From Deinococcus sp. (lineage in GTDB: Bacteria; Deinococcota; Deinococci; Deinococcales; Deinococcaceae): a DNA stretch of 34,894 bases. The stretch spans positions 1 to 34,894 of the forward strand of contig NZ_JAGLBB010000034.1 of NCBI RefSeq assembly GCF_018260555.1. Direction: 5' to 3'. A model generated the notes under the pieces. It worked only from the letters and a program-made list of their open reading frames with translations. It did not search any database and was not told the origin of the DNA. Within the stretch, counting starts at the first letter, position 1; each line of letters opens with the position of its first letter. The position numbers and the translations under genes were made by a program. Shown piece by piece: positions 29,789 through 34,894 of this stretch.

Positions 29789-29927
29789 TGATACGGATTC
29801 CGATTGATTCGCTGCCGTTCTGAATCAATCCGAGCGGACGCGAGTGGGAACAGCAGACGGACTTCGCGGTACGGAGCCGCAGGCGGCGCTTTTCCGACTG
29901 TGGTGGAAGTTAGCGAACTCCGTCTGC
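29789..29927. repeat. Full-length A-type element overlapping the M20 peptidase 3' end
   Basis: 133 bp (29792-29924) from TACGGATTCCG to CTCCGTC, flanks TGA and TGC. Hairpin arms GATTGATTC/GAATCAATC, then CGAGCGGACGCGAGTGGGA. The element lies over the end of the M20 gene: its right end codes DGVR and supplies the TAA stop. Confidence 0.82.
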
Positions 29928-31262
29928 GAGAGCGGCCATGAACGCGGCGGCGTAGCGCACGCCACTGGCAAAGTCGCGCCGCAGGATGTTCTCGTTGGGT
30001 GCGTGAACGCGGCCGCCGATATTCCCGATGCCCAGCGCGATGACGGGCGCGCCGACGTGCGCCATGAAGGGGTGCATGGGGCCGCTGCCGCCGGAGCTGG
30101 GGTTCAGGATGGGTTCCTGGCCGTGAACGTCGCGGGCCACGCGCACGGCTGTCTTCACGAAGGGATCGTTCAGGTCGCTGCGGGCGGGGTGCTGGTGGCT
30201 TTCCAGTTCGATAATCTCGATATCGCCGAAGTCCTGTGCGTCCAGGTGGGCGCGCAGCAGCTCCACAATGCGGTCCGGGTGCTGGTCGGGCACGAGGCGG
30301 AAGTCGAGTTTCACCATGCCTGAAGCGGGCAGGACGGTTTTGCTGCCCTGCCCCTCGTAGCCGCCGTGGAAGCCGTTGACGTTCACGACGGGCTTGAGGT
30401 TCAGGCGGGTGTGGTAGTCCTGGCCGCTGCCGAGGGGGCGGGTCACGTCGTACGTGTCGCGCAGCGCCTCGCCCTGGCCTTCAAGCCGCGCGATGGCGTC
30501 CAGGTCGGCCTGGCTGGGGGGACGCACGTCGTCGTGGAAGCCGGGGATCAGGACCGTGCCGTCCGGGCCGCGCAGGCTGGCGACGGCGGCGGCCAGCCGC
30601 CACAGGGGGTTGTCCACGACCGCGCCGCTACTGCTGTGCAGGTCGCTGGCGGCCACGCGGCAACGCAGTTCCACGCAGATGATGCCTTTCAGTCCGGCGT
30701 ACAGAACGGGGCGGCCTTCCGGGGTGATGCTCCCGAATTCCCACCACACGCCGTCGGCTTTCAGTTCGCTGGCGTGCCCGGCCAGGAAGCCCTCCAGGCT
30801 GGGGCTGCCGACCTCTTCCTCGCCTTCGATCAACCACTTGACCTTCAGGGGCAGGTGCCCGCCGCGCGCGTCTTTCAGGGCGCGCAATCCGGCGAGGCGC
30901 GAGATGAACTCGCCCTTGTCGTCGCTGGCGCCGCGTCCGTACAGGCGGCCGCCGCGTTCCGTCAGTTCGAACGGCGGGGTGTCCCAGAGCTCTGCGGGGT
31001 CCTCGGGTTGCACGTCGTAGTGGTTGTAGATCAGCAGCGTGAAGGGCCCGTCGCCCGCCTCGGCCAGCAGGATCGGGGCGACCTGACCGGGGTACTCGCG
31101 GACGGTGAAGCCCTCGGTTTCCAGCAGTCGCGTGACGGCCTGCGCAGCATCGGGAAGGGAGCGGCCCTGCGCGGAGACACTGGGAATGGCGACGAGGTCG
31201 GCAAGGTCACGCAGGCCGCGTTCGGTGTGCGCGGCGAGGTCAGCGGCAGTGGGTTGGGTCAT
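29910..31262 (-). CDS. M20 family metallopeptidase
   Basis: Cytosolic dinuclear-zinc dipeptidase-type enzyme, 450 aa. Metal ligands are H81 in YNHYDVQPE, D114 in GRGASDDKG (bridging), the Glu pair in WLIEGEEEVGS (148-149, catalytic base and ligand) and His in GGRVHAPNE near the end; the lid domain has DLHSSSGAVVDNP. Pattern and length fit the CNDP/carnosinase-like branch of M20. A TAGCCT box lies 6 nt before the ATG. The last four residues and the stop come from an inserted repeat, so the natural C-terminus has been replaced, apparently without harm. Confidence 0.93.
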   Translation of the reverse strand: MTQPTAADLAAHTERGLRDLADLVAIPSVSAQGRSLPDAAQAVTRLLETEGFTVREYPGQVAPILLAEAGDGPFTLLIYNHYDVQPEDPAELWDTPPFELTERGGRLYGRGASDDKGEFISRLAGLRALKDARGGHLPLKVKWLIEGEEEVGSPSLEGFLAGHASELKADGVWWEFGSITPEGRPVLYAGLKGIICVELRCRVAASDLHSSSGAVVDNPLWRLAAAVASLRGPDGTVLIPGFHDDVRPPSQADLDAIARLEGQGEALRDTYDVTRPLGSGQDYHTRLNLKPVVNVNGFHGGYEGQGSKTVLPASGMVKLDFRLVPDQHPDRIVELLRAHLDAQDFGDIEIIELESHQHPARSDLNDPFVKTAVRVARDVHGQEPILNPSSGGSGPMHPFMAHVGAPVIALGIGNIGGRVHAPNENILRRDFASGVRYAAAFMAALADGVR

Positions 31263-31268
31263 GCCCGC

Positions 31269-31274
31269 AGGCTA
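31269..31274 (-). promoter_or_regulatory. -10-like box of the M20 gene
   Basis: TAGCCT on the minus strand, 6 nt before the ATG at 31262; possible leaderless promoter, although galE lies upstream in the same direction. Confidence 0.35.
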
Positions 31275-31312
31275 CGGGAGTTGCGCGCCGAGTGCCACTG
31301 CCCGGGCCAGCC

Positions 31313-32305
31313 TCACTGCCCGAAGTCGTGCGGGTGGCCCTTGTGCCAGTTCCAGGCGGTCTGCACGATCTCCTTCAGGTCCGTGAACTGCGGCTTGAAG
31401 CCCAGTTCCTCGCGGATGCGGGTGGCGTCGGCCACGAGGCGGGGGGGGTCCCCGGCGCGGCGCGGCGCGAGTTCGCGGTTCAGGGGCGTGCCGATCACGT
31501 CGTCCACGGTGTCCAGCACTTCCTTGACGCTAAAGCCGTGGCCCAGGCCCACGTTGAAGGTGCCCTGGGTGCGCTGCCCGGCCAGCAGCGCCTCGACCGC
31601 CAGGACGTGCGCGTCAGCGAGGTCCTGCACGTGCACGTAATCGCGGATGCAGGTGCCGTCCGGGGTGGGGTAGTCATCCCCGAAGATGAACATCTTCTCA
31701 CGCTGGCCCAGGGCGGTCAGGGCGGCCAGTTCGATCAGGTGGGATTTCCCGGCGTGCGCCTCGCCGATGTCGCCCTCGGGGGCCGCGCCGCACACGTTGA
31801 AGTAGCGCAGGACCGTGTACGGCAGGCCGTGCGCCGTGTGGAACGCGTGAATCATGTTCTCGGTCATGAGTTTCGTCTCTCCGTACACGCTCTCGGGCTG
31901 CATGGCGGCGTTCTCGGGGATAGGCACGAGGTCCGTGGTGCCGTACACGGCGGCCGTGGAGGAGAACACCAGCGGCACCTTGCGGGTCTCAGTGATGGCC
32001 TGCAGCAGGTTCAGGCTGCCGACCACGTTGTTGCGGTAGTAGCGGGCCGGGGCGCGCATGCTCTCCCCCACCTCGATCAGCGCAGCGAAGTGAATCACGG
32101 CGTCCGGCTGATGGGCGTTCAGGGCGGCGCGCACGGCGTCCGCGTCCAGCAGGTCGCCGCGCACCAGGGGAACCTCGGCAGGCAGGGCCTCGGCATGCCC
32201 ACTGGAAAGGTTGTCGAACACGACCGGCGAGTGCCCGGCCCGGATCAGTTGCCGGACCGTGTGAGAACCGATGTACCCTGCGCCGCCCACCACAAGAATC
32301 TTCAT
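31313..32305 (-). CDS. galE: UDP-glucose 4-epimerase
   Basis: Interconverts UDP-glucose and UDP-galactose, 330 aa. NAD motif GGAGYIG (7-13), FSSTAAVYG (114-122, with Thr117 at the usual Ser/Thr position), YGETK (Y141, K145), then RYFNVCGA and ADPPRLVADATRI-like PPRLVADATRI late in the fold. All hallmarks of GalE. I start at MKILVVGG; the 55-codon upstream extension reads through a repeat. A TACCCT box 7 nt before the ATG supports this start. Upstream of the M20 gene by 50 bp in the same direction. Confidence 0.95.
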   Translation of the reverse strand: MKILVVGGAGYIGSHTVRQLIRAGHSPVVFDNLSSGHAEALPAEVPLVRGDLLDADAVRAALNAHQPDAVIHFAALIEVGESMRAPARYYRNNVVGSLNLLQAITETRKVPLVFSSTAAVYGTTDLVPIPENAAMQPESVYGETKLMTENMIHAFHTAHGLPYTVLRYFNVCGAAPEGDIGEAHAGKSHLIELAALTALGQREKMFIFGDDYPTPDGTCIRDYVHVQDLADAHVLAVEALLAGQRTQGTFNVGLGHGFSVKEVLDTVDDVIGTPLNRELAPRRAGDPPRLVADATRIREELGFKPQFTDLKEIVQTAWNWHKGHPHDFGQ

Positions 32306-32312
32306 GAAGCCC

Positions 32313-32318
32313 AGGGTA
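32313..32318 (-). promoter_or_regulatory. -10-like box of galE
   Basis: TACCCT on the minus strand, 7 nt before the ATG at 32305; argues against the longer ORF. Confidence 0.4.
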
Positions 32319-32345
32319 GTGCAGGCGCGACTGGGACGTGGCGAA

Positions 32346-32485
32346 TCAGACGGACTGCCGCTCCACTGCGCCACAGTCGGAACAGCACCGCCTGCGGCTC
32401 CATACCGCGAAGTCCGTCTGCTGTTCCTACTCGCGTCCGCTCGGATTGATTCAGAACTGCAGCGAATCAATCGGAATCCATATCA
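32346..32485. repeat. Full-length A-type element, TCA duplication at the lacI stop
   Basis: TCA at 32346-32348 and 32483-32485; the second is the TGA stop of lacI. The 134 bp between, minus orientation, run from TATGGATTCCG next to the stop, through GATTGATTC/GAATCAATC and CGAGCGGACGCGAGTAGGA, to GGCAGTCCGTC. Confidence 0.88.
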
Positions 32486-33625
32486 GTCGCGCGCCGCCTG
32501 TGGTTGCGGGGCGGGCGGCGCGGTGGTGCCACGCACGACCAGCCGGGTGGGGAGCGTCACGGGCGGCGCGGGGTGTCCGGCCAGCAGGGTCAGGATGGCC
32601 TGCCCGACCTGCTCACCCTTGTCGCCGGTGGGCTGCCAGACGGTCGTGAGGTTCAGGCTCTCACTGCCCGGCAGGTCATCGAAGCCCACCACGCTGAGGT
32701 CCTCCGGGACGCGTAGGCCAAGGCTGGCGGCGGCCCGCAGCGCTCCCTGGGCGAGCACGTCACTCATGCACAGCACGGCTGTGATGTCCGGATGACTGCG
32801 CAGCAGGTCCAGGGTCAGGGCCTCGCCGGCCTGCGGGGTGTTGTGAATGACCTCGGTGGGGTGCAGGGTGACCTCCGGGTGGGCGTGCGTGGCGGCGCGG
32901 TAGCCGCGCAGACGCTGACTGCTGGTACGGTAACTGACCTGCGCTTCGCGGGCAGGACTGACCGGCCCACTGGCGCGCTGCTCCGACAGTTGCAGACACA
33001 GCACGCCCAGATGCCGGTGCCCCAGCGAGAGCAGGTGCGTGGCGGCGGCCTGCGCGCCCCCGGCGTCGTCGATACCGATGTTCACGGCCTCCTCATGGCA
33101 TTCCTGATCGACCAGCACGGTGGGAAGGCCGCGTTCCAGAACGGCGCGCAGCAGGGGACTGTCCTCGGCGGTGCAGTACACGATGAAGCCGTCCACGCTG
33201 GCACCGCGGACCGGGCCGGTGGGGTCGTGGTTGGCGGCGGCCGAGGGGCACGGCGCGGCGTGCGGACTGGCGAGCAGCAGCACGTTCAGGTCCTGGCCTT
33301 GCACGGCGCGGGTCACGCTTCCCAGGAACAGCGCGGCGGCGGGATCCGCGAAGGCGTATTCCAGCGGGGCGCCGTACACCACGCCCAGCACGTCGGTACG
33401 GCCCCGGCGCAGACTGCGCGCCAGGGGGTCGGGGCCGGTGTACCCAAGGTCGCGGGCGGCCTGCAAGACGCGCTGGCGCAGATCCGCGCTCAGCTGGTCG
33501 GGCCGGTTATAGGCGTTACTGACGGTGGCGACACTGACTCCCAGCGCGCGGGCCACGTCCCGCAGGGTGACGCGGCCACCGGCGCGGGGTGAGCCGGGGG
33601 CGGTGCTGGGCTTGGCAGGGGGCAT
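32483..33625 (-). CDS. LacI family transcriptional regulator
   Basis: 380 aa. After a short Pro-rich lead, the helix-turn-helix and hinge helix are VTLRDVARALGVSVATVSNAYNRPDQLSADLRQRVLQAARDLGY (about 19-62). The sugar-binding-type core follows (DVLGVVYG, VDGFIVYC, DQECHEEAVNIGIDDAGGAQAAATHLLSLGHRHLGVL, DITAVLCMSDVLAQGALRAAASLGLRVPEDLSVVGFDDLPGSE). The length between the two domains is normal, with an insert around PVSPAREAQVSYRTSSQR. Upstream is a LacI-type operator over its own -35, suggesting autoregulation. No sugar transport genes are beside it; effector and regulon unknown. Confidence 0.92.
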   Translation of the reverse strand: MPPAKPSTAPGSPRAGGRVTLRDVARALGVSVATVSNAYNRPDQLSADLRQRVLQAARDLGYTGPDPLARSLRRGRTDVLGVVYGAPLEYAFADPAAALFLGSVTRAVQGQDLNVLLLASPHAAPCPSAAANHDPTGPVRGASVDGFIVYCTAEDSPLLRAVLERGLPTVLVDQECHEEAVNIGIDDAGGAQAAATHLLSLGHRHLGVLCLQLSEQRASGPVSPAREAQVSYRTSSQRLRGYRAATHAHPEVTLHPTEVIHNTPQAGEALTLDLLRSHPDITAVLCMSDVLAQGALRAAASLGLRVPEDLSVVGFDDLPGSESLNLTTVWQPTGDKGEQVGQAILTLLAGHPAPPVTLPTRLVVRGTTAPPAPQPQAARD

Positions 33626-33634
33626 GCTGGAGTG

Positions 33635-33671
33635 ATGGTAGCGTATCTGCGATCACCCTGAAACGATTCAG
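33635..33671 (-). promoter_or_regulatory. lacI promoter with overlapping operator
   Basis: On the minus strand, -35 TTTCAG (33663-33658), a 17-bp spacer, -10 TACCAT (33640-33635), 9 nt to the ATG at 33625. The imperfect palindrome CTGAA-ACGA-TTCAG (33658-33671) has the central CG and AAnCGnTT core of LacI-family sites and covers the -35. Confidence 0.65.
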
Positions 33672-33905
33672 AAGCCGCATACCAGACGCGCTACCGCCCT
33701 GAACGGCGCCGCCAGGCACGCCCTGGGGAGCCGTCGCAACGTGCGGGGCGCCAGCATCGTGGCGGCTTCCTGTTCGGCCCTTATGCCACTATCACCGCGA
33801 ACACCAGTCTGAGCGCCGCGCCTGGACTGTCACTGGCCGGCACTGGCCTGACCGCCCCGCTCGGAGGCCACGCCTTCGCCCCGCGAGGCAACGGGTGGTA
33901 CGCTC
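33672..33905. other. Intergenic region between lacI and ppk2
   Basis: About 230 bases without a supported gene. A plus-strand frame without its own start reads GGFLFGPYATITANTS and continues to the ppk2 start; it might be a remnant of an exported protein gene but nothing confirms it. TACGCT near 33899-33904 is a likely -10 box for ppk2 (leaderless). Confidence 0.35.
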
Positions 33906-33911
33906 CGGATC

Positions 33912-34712
33912 ATGAATCCAGACAAGTACCGCGTAAAACCCGGCGGCAGCGTGAACCTCAGCGACTGGGATACCAACGACGACGGCGCCCTCAGCAAGGA
34001 CGAGGGGGGCACCCTGACCGACGAACTGCAAGTCGGGCTGGCTGACTGGCAAGAACGCCTGAATGCCGAGGGACGGCAATCCCTGCTGATCGTCCTGCAA
34101 GCCCGCGACGCTGGCGGGAAGGACGGAACGGTCAAGCATGTCATGGGTGCTTTCAACCCGAACGGCGTGCAGATCTCGAACTTCAAGGTCCCGACCGAGG
34201 AGGAACGCGCGCACGACTTCCTGTGGCGCGTTCACCAGCGGGCTCCCCGCGCCGGACAGATCGGCGTCTTCAACCGCAGTCACTACGAGGATGTCCTCGT
34301 GACCCGCGTGCACGGCATGATCGACGATTCCACCGCCGCCCGCCGCCTGTCGCACATCCGTCATTTCGAGTCCCTCCTGACGGACGGTGGCACCCGCATC
34401 CTGAAGTTCTACTTGCATATCAGCAAAGACGAGCAGAAAGCGCGACTGCAAGAGCGCCTGGACGACCCGGCCAAACACTGGAAGTTCAATCCCGGCGACC
34501 TGACCGAACGCGCCAAGTGGGATGAGTACACCAGCGCGTACCAGGACGCCCTGACCACCAGTACCGAGAGCGCCCCGTGGTACGTGATCCCCGCCGACCG
34601 CAAATGGTTCCGGAACCTGCTGATCAGCCGGATCATTCTGGACACCCTGCAGAGCATGCACCCGCAATTCCCGAAAGCCACCTTCGATCCGAAAGAAGTC
34701 GAGATCGAGTGA
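33912..34712 (+). CDS. ppk2: Polyphosphate kinase 2 (class III)
   Basis: Uses polyphosphate to phosphorylate nucleotides; 266 aa, matching what I know of the D. radiodurans class III enzyme in length and sequence. Walker A is QARDAGGKDGT (63-73); Walker B/lid region GVFNRSHYEDVLVTRV (118-133); further DFLWRVHQRAP, RRLSHIRHFESLLTDGGTRILKFYLHISKDEQKARLQERL and HWKFNPGDLTERAKWDEYTSAY. The class III type accepts AMP and ADP, giving ATP from AMP; this is family knowledge. Its TGA stop begins a repeat-like hairpin. Confidence 0.95.
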   Translation: MNPDKYRVKPGGSVNLSDWDTNDDGALSKDEGGTLTDELQVGLADWQERLNAEGRQSLLIVLQARDAGGKDGTVKHVMGAFNPNGVQISNFKVPTEEERAHDFLWRVHQRAPRAGQIGVFNRSHYEDVLVTRVHGMIDDSTAARRLSHIRHFESLLTDGGTRILKFYLHISKDEQKARLQERLDDPAKHWKFNPGDLTERAKWDEYTSAYQDALTTSTESAPWYVIPADRKWFRNLLISRIILDTLQSMHPQFPKATFDPKEVEIE

Positions 34713-34757
34713 TACGCACCCTGATGGAATGGTTTACAACGACCATTCCATCGGGGT
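34710..34757. repeat. Diverged short element at the ppk2 stop
   Basis: TGA (ppk2 stop) then TACGCACCC, a perfect 11-bp stem GATGGAATGGT (34723-34733) / ACCATTCCATC (34742-34752) with loop TTACAACG, ending CGGGGTA. It resembles the other elements in position and architecture, but I see no right-hand TNA duplication. Confidence 0.6.
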
Positions 34758-34761
34758 AGAC

Positions 34762-34894
34762 CTAGAGAGTGGCCCCGCAGAGCCAGTGATTGGAAGGCAG
34801 ATTCCAGGAACCAAGTTGGCAACCCGGTGTGATTCCGGGGCAGTGTAGGTCCACATCATGGTCCAGCCAGACATGGTCGTTCAGGGTGAAGAAT
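34762..34894 (-). CDS. C-terminal fragment of a gene running off the window
   Basis: An open frame of 43 codons ending in TAG at 34762-34764: FFTLNDHVWLDHDVDLHC and onwards to NHWLCGATL. The composition (Trp, His, Cys, Asp) looks like protein rather than chance. The 5' part lies beyond the right edge. I do not recognise the family. Confidence 0.4.
   Translation of the reverse strand, partial: FFTLNDHVWLDHDVDLHCPGITPGCQLGSWNLPSNHWLCGATL

Noticed and set aside
32306..32470. N-terminal extension of galE
   Set aside because: Repeat-coded residues; GalE begins at the NAD motif at 32305.
33672..33905. Plus-strand frame resembling an exported protein (GGFLFGPYATITANTS)
   Set aside because: No start codon, Shine-Dalgarno or recognisable family; may be a gene remnant but unproven.
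34713..34757. Intrinsic terminator for ppk2
   Set aside because: The hairpin is perfect but no T tract follows; classed with the repeat family instead.
1..34894. tRNA or rRNA genes, CRISPR arrays, prophage or transposase genes, and the radiation/desiccation response palindrome
   Set aside because: Looked for on both strands; nothing convincing seen. The dispersed repeats are not regularly spaced and are not CRISPR.

Overview
The window is a GC-rich chromosomal segment, about two-thirds G+C by eye, that reads as Deinococcus (Deinococcota). The evidence is: an L-lactate dehydrogenase; a class III PPK2 that I recognise as close to the D. radiodurans enzyme; menaquinone genes of the futalosine route; three OstA/Lpt-like genes of the kind found in diderms without classical LPS; and many start codons preceded by a TANNNT box only 5-9 nt upstream, the leaderless-promoter layout described for Deinococcus. 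No rRNA, tRNA, CRISPR array, prophage or transposase gene was found. The genes are mostly housekeeping.

Layout. 1-2503: two-component system (kinase cut by the window edge) and a DUF1232 protein, all minus. 2935-5271: rplU-rpmA, a terminator and obg, all plus. 5344-7457: DUF3105 lipoprotein and a beta-CASP nuclease, minus. 7789-9194: universal stress protein and ldh, plus and overlapping. 9166-12034: lptC-like, ostA/lptA-like and a second OstA-like gene, minus. 12126-14509: TatD hydrolase, a PadR regulator with its membrane partner, and a nitroreductase, plus. 14762-19027: three lipoproteins, including a large subtilase with PA and FlgD-like domains. 19245-20814: cmk and a divergent cyclophilin lipoprotein. 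21072-24012: methyltransferase, trmB and a short GidA-like FAD protein, minus. 24080-26628: RluA-like protein, then a DUF3006/ComEC-like MBL pair on minus. 26901-29731: mqnE, two small unrelated ORFs and mqnA. 29910-33625: M20 peptidase, galE and a LacI regulator, minus. 33912-34712: ppk2. A gene fragment runs off the right edge.

The most notable structure is non-coding. A family of short (about 70-135 bp) palindromic elements with TACGGA...TCCGTA-type ends occurs about 15 times. Most copies are flanked by a direct repeat of three bases (TGA, TCA or TTA, i.e. TNA), which I read as a target-site duplication. In ten cases that TNA is exactly the stop codon of a neighbouring gene, so the insertion duplicates the stop and leaves the protein intact. 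One copy has a second copy nested inside it, each with its own duplication (3525-3765). Another locus is a tandem TGA-element-TGA-element-TGA (14507-14746). The copies carry hairpins whose arm sequences differ between loci while pairing is kept. This looks like a MITE/REP-like family that colonises stop codons.

A second theme is 15-bp tandem repeats at six loci, one of them intergenic. Regulatory signals include a PadR promoter flanked by a perfect 10-bp inverted repeat, a LacI-type operator overlapping the lacI -35 box, and a terminator hairpin that ends 1 nt before a methyltransferase start codon.
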